Part shown: positions 51,062 through 59,672 of the stretch, piece after piece
How positions within the stretch are numbered: the first letter of the stretch is position 1
How the letters are laid out: each line of letters opens with the position of its first letter
Assembly: GCF_013393385.1 (NCBI RefSeq)
Contig: NZ_AP023239.1
Location: 4,464,001-4,528,000, forward strand
DNA: 64,000 nucleotides
Reading direction: 5' to 3'
Origin: Paenibacillus sp. URB8-2
GTDB lineage: Bacteria > Bacillota > Bacilli > Paenibacillales > Paenibacillaceae
Position numbers and translations under genes: made by a program
The notes under the pieces: generated by a model
What the model was told of the DNA's origin: nothing
The model's input: the letters and a program-made list of their open reading frames with translations, nothing else
Databases searched by the model: none

Positions 51062-52420
51062 TTATCCGATAATCATTTTGCCTTCCGGGTAGCGATACAA
51101 TTCCTTACCCTTTTTCGGTCCCAGTGCATAAGCCAGCGTCAATACGCCCAGCCTGCCGGCGAACATGGTGAGACAGATGAGGATTTTGCCCGCCATAGAC
51201 AGATCCGGCGTAAGCCCCAGACTGAGCCCTACCGTAGCAAAGGCCGATGTCGTCTCGAACAGCAGATTCAAAAAGGGCGCATCCTCCGTGGTCGATAGCA
51301 CCATCGAGACGGCGACGATCAGCAGCAAGGCCAGCAGAGTAATCGTCAGCGCCTTGAACACCCGTTCCTGAGCCAGACGGTAGCGGAACAGCACAATATC
51401 GTCACGGCCGCGCAACATCGCGATTACCGCTCCGATCATAATAGTAAAGGTAGTCGTCTTGATGCCGCCCCCGGTCGAACCGGGAGAAGCCCCGATGAAC
51501 ATTAGAATCACGATAAAAAACTGCGAGGCCTGCCTGAGGCCCGTCATATCCAGGGTATTGGCGCCGGCCGTCCGCGGAGTAACGGATTGAAAGAGCGCCG
51601 TCCATATTTTCCCTCCCCAGCCGAGTGAGCCCATCGTGCGCGGATTCGTAAACTCGAATATAAAAAGCACGAGAGCCCCGATCACGATCAGCGCGGCGGT
51701 CATGGACAGCACGACCTTGCTGTGCAGCGATAGCCTGCGTTTGCGCCGGTAATCCATAATATCCGACATCACGATAAAGCCGATGCCGCCGGAGACGATC
51801 AGAAACATAACTACGATATTGACAACCGGATCGTCGGCATAGCCGGTCAAGCTGCGGTATTCGCCGAACAGATCGAAGCCCGCGTTGTTGAACATTGAGA
51901 CGGCATGGAACACGCCGAAGAAAGCCGCCCGTCCCAGCGGCATATCAAAAGCCCAGCGGAACGTAAGGAGAACTGCTGCGCAGGCCTCGATCACCAGAGA
52001 ATAAATCAGGACGCTGCGGATCAGCCGGACGATCCCTTCCATAGAGCTCTGATTCATCGCTTCCTGCAGCACCAGCCGCTCCCGCAGCGAAATTCGCCGC
52101 CGGAACACCAGGGCAAACAATGTCGCCATCGACATGAAACCGAGGCCGCCGACCTGGATCAGCAGCATGATGACAATCTGCCCAAAGGTCGTGAAGAACG
52201 TGCCTGTGTCTTTTACAACCAGCCCGGTAACGCAGGTGGCCGATGTGGACGTAAACAGAGCGTCCAAAAAACCAATAGAATGCCCCGGAACATGCGAAAC
52301 CGGCAGCATCAGCAGCAGGGCTCCAATCAAAATGATGACGGCAAAGCCGATCACCAAGATCTGGGGCGGTGACAGCTTCAGCCAGCGGAATTCGGAAACC
52401 TTTGATGCTTGTGCAGCCAT
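51062..52420 (-). CDS. ktrB: KtrB-type K+ transporter (TrkH family)
   Basis: 452 residues with four pore repeats. The filter-like segments are TSTSATCVTGLVV, FHAVSMFNNAGFDLF, SVTPRTAGANTLD and TTSAFATVGLSLGL, of which the first three contain the conserved central glycine. It conducts K+ in a Na+-dependent way with KtrA. The ATG at 52420 has GGGGG upstream. It is first in the two-gene operon. Confidence 0.92.
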   Translation of the reverse strand: MAAQASKVSEFRWLKLSPPQILVIGFAVIILIGALLLMLPVSHVPGHSIGFLDALFTSTSATCVTGLVVKDTGTFFTTFGQIVIMLLIQVGGLGFMSMATLFALVFRRRISLRERLVLQEAMNQSSMEGIVRLIRSVLIYSLVIEACAAVLLTFRWAFDMPLGRAAFFGVFHAVSMFNNAGFDLFGEYRSLTGYADDPVVNIVVMFLIVSGGIGFIVMSDIMDYRRKRRLSLHSKVVLSMTAALIVIGALVLFIFEFTNPRTMGSLGWGGKIWTALFQSVTPRTAGANTLDMTGLRQASQFFIVILMFIGASPGSTGGGIKTTTFTIMIGAVIAMLRGRDDIVLFRYRLAQERVFKALTITLLALLLIVAVSMVLSTTEDAPFLNLLFETTSAFATVGLSLGLTPDLSMAGKILICLTMFAGRLGVLTLAYALGPKKGKELYRYPEGKMIIG

Positions 52421-52645
52421 AACCATCCCCCGTCCATAAAATCCGATTTCTCTTCATATACTATCATTAAGCGATATTATCAAATTTAGATTGCGATTTC
52501 ACCGTTTTTTCAGTGCTTTCCGCCATTTATCCCTCATTATCCCCTAAATAATGGCTTTGGGCATGCCTGCTGTGATATTTTAAGATAGTTAAACCAATCT
52601 TAAGTTAGATCGTTTTATAGAAATCATTATCCAAGGAGGCGTTTC

Positions 52646-54394
52646 ATGAATCCCGTCGGCCACCCTTTACACCAGCGGCCCATCTCCAGATCACTCGTTA
52701 TCTCAGGCCTTATCGGTCTGGTTTTGTTTATCCTATTCCAGATTGTTCCCTCGCTTACTCAGGAAGGCTTCGGCAGCGAACCGGCGATCAGCAAGTCGGA
52801 GGCCCGCGAGAAGGCGGTGCTTTTTGCGACTAAACAGCTTGGATACATACCGGAACCCGGCGACCATTGGATCGTCACTTATAAGTCGGATTCCTCTTTT
52901 TACGGCTACATGTCAAGGGAAAGCCTCTTGAACGATTATAGCAAAAGAAAACTGGACCGCCTCTATCCCTTCGATACCTTTCATGCTTCCCTCGATTCCC
53001 AGGATGATAAATGGGCGAATCTGGCGGTCGATCTGAATATGTATACCGGCGAGCCTGCCGGCTTCACCCGCGTTCCCGCCGGAACCGGAAAGAAGGCGAA
53101 CGAGACCGTCGCCGTTCTGAGCGGCAAAGATGACACCGCAGACGTCATCAGCGACGCTTCATTGAGCCCGCAGCAGAAGGAACGGCTGGCGGAGCCTTGG
53201 TTGAAGAAGTGGGGAGCCGACCCTTCGCGGCTGGAGCGGAATTCTTCTACAGGCAACTACGGCCTGATCTATACCGATCATTCGGTTAAGGTCGGCGAAG
53301 CGCCGCTGCGCTACGCCTTCAAGTTCACCACAGGCGAAGTATCCGTCTTCAAGCCCGGATTCTCCGCGCCGGAGTGGCATATCTCCTATGTGGAATCGCA
53401 GACTTCGTCGGCGACCCGGTTTACGCTGTTCGGGTACGGGCTGCCTACCTTCGCTCTCGGCGTTCTGGCGTTAATTTACAGTATTCTCCGCCGAAAGCAC
53501 ACTTCTTTTGCGCGCGGGGTCTTTTTAAGCATCGTCCACTTTGCCATTATGATGATCAGCACGTACAATATGCTGCCCGAAACGACCGGAACGGGCATGG
53601 AGGACCGGATTACGTCCATCGTCATGTTCGTCATTTATACGCTGTACAGCCTGCTGATGTCCTCGCTGCTCTATTTCTCCCTGGTCGGCGGAAACGGCCT
53701 GTGGCGGAAAGAGGAAGGGATGAACCCATGGCCCCGGGCCAAGGAGCCGGGCTACGGCAAATACGTCATGGATAGCGTCTACGCCGGCTATGTTTGGGCG
53801 TTCGTGCTGCTCGGCGTCCAGACGCTCATGTTCATTATTTTGCAATACACACTGCATAACTGGTCGACGACGGACGCCTCCCAGTCGCCTTACAATATGC
53901 GCTATGCCTGGCTGCTGCCGATTGTCGCATGGCTGGCCGGACTTTCCGAAGAAGCGGTTTACCGGCTGTTCGGCATCCGGATGCTCAAAAAAATCGTGCG
54001 CAGCACCCTGATTGCCAGCCTCATTACGACCGTTGTCTGGGCGTTCGGGCATACGCTTTACCCGATCTATCCGATCAGTTCCCGACCGATTGAGCTGACG
54101 GTGATCGGCCTGCTGTTCAGTTATATTTTTCTGCGCTACGGCTTCATCGCCGTCATGTTCAGCCATGTCGTCTTCGACAGCATTCTGATGGGCGCCACCC
54201 TGATCTTCATGCGGGAGCCGGTCAATGTGGCCGCGGGTTTGATTACGATTGTCATGCCGTTTATCGTCGGCTACATCGTCTATCGCTTCAACCCGCCGGG
54301 GCGAGAGCGTAAGCCGCAGTCTCTAGATCTCGGGCCTGGTCCGGGGTCGGGTCCAGGGATTGGGCCAGATTCAGAGCCGGGGCCTATCGTTTAG
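52646..54394 (+). CDS. CPBP-family intramembrane glutamic protease, large form
   Basis: 582 residues. One N-terminal helix and an extracellular domain (about residues 40-260, hydrophilic) precede about eight helices. The CPBP (Abi) motifs are LSEEAVYRLF (EExxxR), AFGHTLY (FxxxH) and FSHVVFDS (HxxxD). These enzymes are related to Rce1 and cut within the membrane. The C-terminus is a Gly/Pro-rich tail (LGPGPGSGPGIGPD). The N-terminal domain is much larger than usual for the family, so a sensing role is possible. AGGAGG precedes the ATG. Confidence 0.85.
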   Translation: MNPVGHPLHQRPISRSLVISGLIGLVLFILFQIVPSLTQEGFGSEPAISKSEAREKAVLFATKQLGYIPEPGDHWIVTYKSDSSFYGYMSRESLLNDYSKRKLDRLYPFDTFHASLDSQDDKWANLAVDLNMYTGEPAGFTRVPAGTGKKANETVAVLSGKDDTADVISDASLSPQQKERLAEPWLKKWGADPSRLERNSSTGNYGLIYTDHSVKVGEAPLRYAFKFTTGEVSVFKPGFSAPEWHISYVESQTSSATRFTLFGYGLPTFALGVLALIYSILRRKHTSFARGVFLSIVHFAIMMISTYNMLPETTGTGMEDRITSIVMFVIYTLYSLLMSSLLYFSLVGGNGLWRKEEGMNPWPRAKEPGYGKYVMDSVYAGYVWAFVLLGVQTLMFIILQYTLHNWSTTDASQSPYNMRYAWLLPIVAWLAGLSEEAVYRLFGIRMLKKIVRSTLIASLITTVVWAFGHTLYPIYPISSRPIELTVIGLLFSYIFLRYGFIAVMFSHVVFDSILMGATLIFMREPVNVAAGLITIVMPFIVGYIVYRFNPPGRERKPQSLDLGPGPGSGPGIGPDSEPGPIV

Positions 54395-54537
54395 CCGCCG
54401 GATGGTTCCCAGCATCGGGAATTTGGGCGGGACGTCCGCCTATGCGGCGTTTTTCCTGCCGCAGCGAACGCAAGTCAAGACGATCCATGCAGGTCATGAT
54501 GACTTCGGCCAGCAGTGACGAGTACAGGCAAAAAGGC

Positions 54538-54580
54538 AACAGCCCGGGAGCAGATAGATTTTGCTCTCGGGCTGTTTTTG
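54538..54580 (+). terminator. Terminator downstream of the CPBP gene
   Basis: Stem CAGCCCGGGAGCA / TGCTCTCGGGCTG followed by TTTTTG. Confidence 0.85.
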
Positions 54581-54656
54581 TAGAATATTCGACTGTATAA
54601 ATGGCTTGACTATCAACTGTTCTCAAAGGAGAGGCTTGGGTTAACCCGCTGCCTCA

Positions 54657-56798
54657 TTATACCGTTTCTTCGTCTTTCAGCGCGTCCAGAATCTGCCGGG
54701 CGAGCTTGTCGCCGATGGACAGGGGACGGAAATCCTCAACCGTCGCTTCTTTGATTTTCTTGAGCGACCCGAAATGCTTGAGCAGCAGCTTCCGCCGCTT
54801 CTCCCCGATTCCCGGGATGGCATCAAGCCGCGAAGTGACCATCGACTTGCCGCGCTGCTCGCGGTGGAACGTGATCGCAAAGCGGTGCACCTCATCCTGA
54901 ATACGCTGGAGCAGATAAAACTCCTCGCTGTCCCGGGCCAAATGGACCGGCTCTGGCGGATCGCCGACCAATAGCTGCGCGGTCTTGTGCTTGGCGTCCT
55001 TGACAAGACCGCAGACCGGTATGAACAGGCCCAGCTCGTTCTCCAGAATATCAACGGCGGCGGAAATCTGGCCTCTGCCGCCGTCCACGACAATGAGGTC
55101 GGGCTGCGGCAAATTATCCTTCAGCACCCGCTCATAGCGGCGGCGGATGACCTCGCGCATCGTTTCGTAGTCGTCAGGCCCCTGAACGGTGCGCACCTTG
55201 TATTTGCGGTACTCCTTCTTCGCCGGCTTGCCGTCGATGAACACGACCATCGCCGATACGGGATTCGCCCCCTGGATGTTCGAGTTGTCGAACGCCTCGA
55301 TCCGGTTCAAGCTCTCCAGTCCAAGGCTCTGTCCGAGTCCCAGCGCCGCGCCGGAGGTGCGCTCTTCATCCCGCTCGATCAGGCGGAACTTCTCTTCTAG
55401 CGCCACGCGTCCGTTCTGGCAGGCCATGCGGACCATTTGCTTCTTCAGGCCGCGCCGAGGCACCAGCACCTTGACGCCCAGCCATTCCTGCAGCGCCGCC
55501 GCCCCGCCGGCGGCATCCACTACGCCTGCCGCCGCGGCTTCCACAGCGGCGGCTGCGCGGTGCGCCGTCTCTGCGGCCGTCTCCGGCGCTTCCTCTTCGG
55601 CGGCGGAATCTTCGGCAGTGGCAGCGGCGGCACTCTCAGCCGACACGCCGGCGGCTGCGAGGTCGACAGCGCCGCTGGAAGACGTTTTGCCGGCCTCCTC
55701 CGCGGCGGAGGCGTCAACGGTCGGCGCCGCGTTCCAGGCGTCCGCCGTTCCTCCCCCTTCGCCTGCACCAGCGCTGTATCCTTCTACGCTCTCCGCTACA
55801 GCCAGACCAACGTCCGCAGCCGGTTCCGGCGGAAGCACGGACGCCGCGTCCTGCACGAGCAGCGCTTCAGGCAGCAAAATCTCCTGCGGCAGCGCCGGAT
55901 TCTCGCTGTAATACTGCGTCACATACGACATGAAGTCGCTGAAGGCTTCTCCATAGAACGGAAAGCTGGACGAGTGGCGCTGGATCATTTTCCCCTGTCT
56001 CATATAGAGAATCTGCACGCACATCCAGCCTTTATCCACGGCGTAACCGAATACGTCCCGGTCCTTCGTGTCTGCTGTGTTGATGTTCTGCTTCTCCATC
56101 AAGGCTTCAATATAGTTAATTTGATCCCTCAGCTCCTTGGCCCGTTCAAAATAAAGCTCCTCCGCAGCCTCCTGCATTTTTTGCTGAAGATCCTTCTTGA
56201 CCGCTTCATGGCCACCGCCGAGGAACGTCGAAATGCTCTGGGTGATCTCGTCATACGCCGACTTCGGCACTTCCTTCTCGCACGGCGCCAGGCATTGGCC
56301 CATATGGTAATACAGGCATACCTCCTTCGGCATCGCCCCGCATTTGCGAAGAGGATACATCCGGTCAAGGAGCTTCTTCGTCTGTTGAGCCGCGTAGGCG
56401 TTCGGATACGGTCCAAAATACTTCGCTTTATCTTTAAGCACCCGGCGCGTCACTTCAAGGCGCGGATGTCTTTCATTCGTAATTTTGATGTAAGGGAAGG
56501 TCTTATCGTCCTTCAACTGCACGTTGTAGCGCGGCATATGCTTTTTGATCAGGTTGCACTCCAGAATGAGCGCTTCCATGTTGCTGGCCGTAACAATATA
56601 CTCAAAATCGCGGATATCCGCGACCAGCCGCTGGGTTTTGCCGTCATGGCTGCCCGTAAAATAAGAGCGGACCCGGTTCTTCAGCACCTTCGCTTTCCCT
56701 ACATAAATGATGGTGCCTTCTTCATTCTTCATCAGATAGCATCCGGGCAGGTCCGGCAGAAGCGCCAGCTTGTTGCGGATGTTGTCCATGTAATCCAT
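54657..56798 (-). CDS. uvrC: UvrABC excinuclease subunit C, with an Ala-rich insertion
   Basis: 713 residues against about 600 in B. subtilis. The N-terminal GIY-YIG nuclease starts with [17 protein letters not shown] and [18 protein letters not shown]. The UVR domain is around residues 205-240, and the RNase H-like nuclease has [21 protein letters not shown]-terminal (HhH)2 pair ([18 protein letters not shown]) binds DNA. UvrC makes the two cuts around lesions in nucleotide excision repair. Residues about 322-433 are an Ala/Glu/Gly-rich stretch between the UVR and RNase H parts. AGGAGGGG precedes the ATG. Confidence 0.93.
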   Translation of the reverse strand: MDYMDNIRNKLALLPDLPGCYLMKNEEGTIIYVGKAKVLKNRVRSYFTGSHDGKTQRLVADIRDFEYIVTASNMEALILECNLIKKHMPRYNVQLKDDKTFPYIKITNERHPRLEVTRRVLKDKAKYFGPYPNAYAAQQTKKLLDRMYPLRKCGAMPKEVCLYYHMGQCLAPCEKEVPKSAYDEITQSISTFLGGGHEAVKKDLQQKMQEAAEELYFERAKELRDQINYIEALMEKQNINTADTKDRDVFGYAVDKGWMCVQILYMRQGKMIQRHSSSFPFYGEAFSDFMSYVTQYYSENPALPQEILLPEALLVQDAASVLPPEPAADVGLAVAESVEGYSAGAGEGGGTADAWNAAPTVDASAAEEAGKTSSSGAVDLAAAGVSAESAAAATAEDSAAEEEAPETAAETAHRAAAAVEAAAAGVVDAAGGAAALQEWLGVKVLVPRRGLKKQMVRMACQNGRVALEEKFRLIERDEERTSGAALGLGQSLGLESLNRIEAFDNSNIQGANPVSAMVVFIDGKPAKKEYRKYKVRTVQGPDDYETMREVIRRRYERVLKDNLPQPDLIVVDGGRGQISAAVDILENELGLFIPVCGLVKDAKHKTAQLLVGDPPEPVHLARDSEEFYLLQRIQDEVHRFAITFHREQRGKSMVTSRLDAIPGIGEKRRKLLLKHFGSLKKIKEATVEDFRPLSIGDKLARQILDALKDEETV

Positions 56799-56829
56799 TG
56801 TGGTTCTCCCCTCCTAAAATCCGCGGGCG

Positions 56830-57100
56830 CCCCTCCTAAATCCTCCCCAAGCTTACGCTTCCGATGCGAGCTTTCTTCCGGAAAACTTGCAGGAGGACCC
56901 CAAGGGCTCCGCCCTCTGGATGCCCGAATATGGACGAATGAGCGGCGCTGAGCCCGGGGTGGTGACCTGGTTTGAATCAAGTGGTCCCTTCTCGGCCTTG
57001 CCCCCGAAGGGCGGCCTCGGGACCTTTCATGCGGCGCTCCGGCATACGTGCAAAGCTCATGCGTGCGGACAACCGCTATCCCTTCGGGATTCGCTTAACT
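56830..57100 (+). repeat. Inverted repeat, left copy
   Basis: Directly upstream of uvrC. It begins with CCCCTCCTAAATCCTCCCC and includes CCGAAGGGCGGCCTCGGGAC at about 56985-57040. The reverse complement of this element occurs at 58408-58670. No gene lies in 56799-57249. Confidence 0.8.
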
Positions 57101-57180
57101 TCGCGGTTAGACGCTTGCTGTCTCATACGTGCGGAAGGCCGCTCTCCCCTCAGGAATCGCTTCTGTCCGGTGCAGAGCGC

Positions 57181-57212
57181 ACAAAACGCCTTCGGTTTAA
57201 ACCGAAGGCGCT
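57181..57212 (-). terminator. Terminator of trxA
   Basis: Perfect 12-bp stem CGCCTTCGGTTT / AAACCGAAGGCG; the minus strand continues with TTTTG. Confidence 0.75.
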
Positions 57213-57249
57213 GGGCAGGGCCAAGGGCCCGAACGTTGCGGTATATAAA

Positions 57250-57567
57250 TTATTGGTGTTTGGCTACGATGTTTTTCAGCGATTCTTTGGAGTTCAGACC
57301 GACCACTTTATCGACAGGCTGGCCGTCTTTAAAGAAGATCAGCGTCGGAATGCTCATAACGCCGAAACGGGATGCCGTTTCCGGATTTTCATCCACGTTC
57401 AATTTCGCGATTTTCACGCCGTCTCCAAGCTCGGTGGACAATTCGTCCAGAATCGGAGCAAGCATTTTGCAAGGACCGCACCATGGTGCCCAGAAGTCCA
57501 CCACTACAGTACCTTGACCTTGAACCTCATTGTTAAAGGATTGGTCAGACACGTTAACAATTGCCAT
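57250..57567 (-). CDS. trxA: Thioredoxin
   Basis: 105 residues. The redox-active WCGPC lies in DFWAPWCGPCKML and the cis-proline in MSIPTLIFF. It reduces disulfides in cytosolic proteins with thioredoxin reductase. AGGAGG precedes the ATG. The upstream 300 bases are occupied by degenerate relatives of the sdh repeat. Confidence 0.96.
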   Translation of the reverse strand: MAIVNVSDQSFNNEVQGQGTVVVDFWAPWCGPCKMLAPILDELSTELGDGVKIAKLNVDENPETASRFGVMSIPTLIFFKDGQPVDKVVGLNSKESLKNIVAKHQ

Positions 57568-57584
57568 GATTATGTTCCTCCTAA

Positions 57585-57835
57585 AAGTTTTGATAGCGTA
57601 TGCTCCTTGAAATACCTTCGCAAAACTCGCTTCGGAAGCATCAGCTTTGTTTGTGGTGACGGGCCTCGGTGTAGAACTTAAGCAAAGCCCGCTTCAAAAG
57701 CGTGTTTAAGGGTTTTGCGAAGCAGAACTCGCTTCGTAATATGTGATGGTTGTGGATGTGCAAAGCGGATGCCCCCGCTTGGCCTATTCACCAGGTTTTG
57801 CGAAGCGGTGCAGTTTTCGTTTAACCCCGCTTCGT
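57585..57835. repeat. Degenerate copies of the sdh-type repeat upstream of trxA
   Basis: The sequence AAAAGTTTTGATAGC follows the trxA ribosome site, exactly as it follows that of sdhB. Further left-to-right, words such as CTTCGCAAAACT, GGTTTTGCGAAG and GCTTCGGAAGC recur in both orientations. No open frame here looks real. Confidence 0.7.
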
Positions 57836-57902
57836 AAAGCTCTGCGTTATTGATGCATGCATGTAATATGATAACCAGATTATCATTCACCGACACGTTT
57901 TC

Positions 57903-57908
57903 AGTATA
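57903..57908 (-). promoter_or_regulatory. Probable extended -10 of trxA
   Basis: TGTTATACT on the minus strand (TG-N-TATACT) about 340 bases upstream of trxA. The -35 is poor. If used, the leader contains the repeats. Confidence 0.4.
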
Positions 57909-58075
57909 ACATATTTGACTCGCATATGTGAAATGTCACATTGCCGTTATTTTCAAGATTATAACCCAATTAATCCGAAGGGGTCTAAGGCCAGGCATGA
58001 CAATGGATGTTTAAAGAGCCCGCAGGCTTATCGCCAGCGCCGCCGCTTCGCCATCTTCTTCATTTAATCTCTATC

Positions 58076-58105
58076 TTTACAACTTGCCGGGGAGTCAGAT
58101 ATACT
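58076..58105 (+). promoter_or_regulatory. Candidate promoter of yqzM
   Basis: TTTACA at 58076, 18-base spacer, TATACT at 58100, 85 bases before the start codon. Confidence 0.5.
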
Positions 58106-58190
58106 TTAAGAAAGCGCATTATATGTCAATGACTTTTTTCACACTCCTGCAATTCACAACGCTTGGCCATTTCTGCGAGGAGGTCAAACT

Positions 58191-58349
58191 ATGGATGTCA
58201 ATGTGCGGACACCAGATCCGCGGGAGCATGTGAACGAAGAGCCCCGCAATGACCTGGGCGATTTAATGAACGGTTTTTTTGGAATGACCACATTTATGGC
58301 CGTTGTGTTTTTCGGCATGGTCATCATCAAGTTCCTAATGTCGGAGTGA
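58191..58349 (+). CDS. YqzM-like small membrane protein (52 residues)
   Basis: MDVNVRTPDPREHVNEEP then NDLGDLMNGFFGMTTFMAV and one hydrophobic helix ending near FGMVIIKFLMSE. A short hydrophilic head plus one C-terminal helix is the layout of YqzM, a small conserved protein of Bacillales without known function. GCGAGGAGG precedes the ATG. A promoter and terminator frame it as a single gene. The family name is from layout and is tentative. Confidence 0.65.
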   Translation: MDVNVRTPDPREHVNEEPRNDLGDLMNGFFGMTTFMAVVFFGMVIIKFLMSE

Positions 58350-58354
58350 ACAAA

Positions 58355-58390
58355 CGGCAGGCCCGGTGATCGGAGCCTGCCGCTTCTATT
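58355..58390 (+). terminator. Terminator downstream of the yqzM-like gene
   Basis: Perfect 8-bp stem CGGCAGGC / GCCTGCCG followed by CTTCTATTTG. Confidence 0.65.
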
Positions 58391-58407
58391 TGTCTGCGTT
58401 AACGTTG

Positions 58408-58670
58408 AGCGGATCCCGTAGGGAGAGCGAGCCATGCTCGTTTGATGCGCAATCCGCCTCGCCGTCGCATGAAAGGTCCCGAGGCCTTGCCCGTAAGGGC
58501 AGGACCGAGAAGGGACCGCTGTACACACAGCTTTATCTCTCTTCCGCCTGCGCCGCTCCCCCGCAAAATTTCCGGGTGTCCAGAGGGCGTAGCCCTTGGG
58601 GTCCTCCTACAAGTTTTCCGGAGGAAAACTCGCATCGGAAGCATAAGCTTGGGGAGGATTTAGGAGGGGC
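58408..58670 (-). repeat. Inverted repeat, right copy
   Basis: Read on the minus strand it starts with GCCCCTCCTAAATCCTCCCC, continues with AAGCTTATGCTTCCGATGCGA and GGGCTACGCCCTCTGGA, and later has GGCCTCGGGACCTTTCATGCG. These match the left copy at 56830-57100. It lies immediately downstream of dnaI. Confidence 0.8.
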
Positions 58671-58681
58671 AATCGACAGAT

Positions 58682-59647
58682 TTAGGAGGGGTGTCCCGAG
58701 TATCCCCGCTGGTTCTCTCCCACCAGCTGCACCACATCCACGTAAGGCGAAATCCGGTTCATCAGCCGCTGCCCCTTATAAACCTCCTCGCCGTCCTTGC
58801 TGGTGAAGCTGAGATGTTTCTCCAGTCCCTCCAGCGGATAGTTCGACGTGTAGAAGGTCGGTTTGCGGTTCATCCGGTAGTTCAGAATCGGCCCCAGCAC
58901 ATGGTCGCGCGCCCAGGGGTTCAAATTCTCCGCCCCGATATCGTCAAATATCAGCAAATCGCAGTTCTTCATCGTATCGACGGTTTCTTTCAGCTTTTGG
59001 CCGTCCGTCATGATCGATTTCAGTTCCTCGACAAAATCAGGCATGTACACGATAACGCCGCTGAATCCGGCGATCGCCAGCTCATGCAGCAGGTAGCACA
59101 TCAGGAACGTCTTACCGGTGCCGAAGGAGCCGTACAGGTACATCCCGCGTGCAGGCAGCCCCGTCTCTTTCGCACTCTCGATATATCGGAACAGCCGGCC
59201 CACTGCCGGAGCGCGCCGCGGGTCCTTACCCATAATTTCAATCTCGTCATAGCCTTCGCTCAGCACACGCTCATCGACATAGAAGCTGCGAATCCGTTTG
59301 CGGATGCGCTCCTGATTGTCTCTAGCGATCTGCAGCGGGCATGCAGTCTTGCGCTCGTACAAGTCGGGAAAGCCGCCCGCGCTCTCCACGGTCAGCTTGC
59401 TGTAATGCCCTGGAAAATCGTTGGGGCACCGTTCCAGACCCGGGCAGTTCGCGCAATTGCGGGATTCCTCCACATATTGATACAGGCGGCTTAAATGAAG
59501 CCTCAGCCTGGATTCTTCCAGTTCGGGGTGCTCTTCGCGCAGCCGAAGCACGAGCGGATGGTTCAGCAGTTCATGCTCCAAATCCCTCGAACGTAGGCGC
59601 AGAGCGGGATTATTCATCGAACGAAGCACTTCGCCCATGGACTCCAC
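58682..59647 (-). CDS. dnaI: Primosomal protein DnaI, helicase loader
   Basis: 321 residues. The N-terminal half contains a zinc-binding CANCPGLERCP segment plus a distal Cys (TACPLQ). The AAA+ half has Walker A YGSFGTGKT, Walker B LLIFDDIGAEN and an arginine finger in RLMNRI. DnaI loads the replicative helicase DnaC onto DNA during initiation and restart in Bacillota. I chose GTG at 59647, 6 bases after GAGGTG, which makes the start align with the usual MEPIG-type N-terminus. It follows dnaB by 25 bases. Confidence 0.92.
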   Translation of the reverse strand: MESMGEVLRSMNNPALRLRSRDLEHELLNHPLVLRLREEHPELEESRLRLHLSRLYQYVEESRNCANCPGLERCPNDFPGHYSKLTVESAGGFPDLYERKTACPLQIARDNQERIRKRIRSFYVDERVLSEGYDEIEIMGKDPRRAPAVGRLFRYIESAKETGLPARGMYLYGSFGTGKTFLMCYLLHELAIAGFSGVIVYMPDFVEELKSIMTDGQKLKETVDTMKNCDLLIFDDIGAENLNPWARDHVLGPILNYRMNRKPTFYTSNYPLEGLEKHLSFTSKDGEEVYKGQRLMNRISPYVDVVQLVGENQRGYSGHPS

Positions 59648-59672
59648 CCATAACACCTCACTTTTCTTACGG

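Noticed and set aside
55437..56951. A 504-codon plus-strand open frame
   Set aside because: Antisense to uvrC, in a high-G+C stretch, with no ribosome site or recognisable fold.
57678..57896. A 72-codon minus-strand open frame upstream of trxA
   Set aside because: It consists largely of degenerate repeat sequence and lacks a ribosome site.
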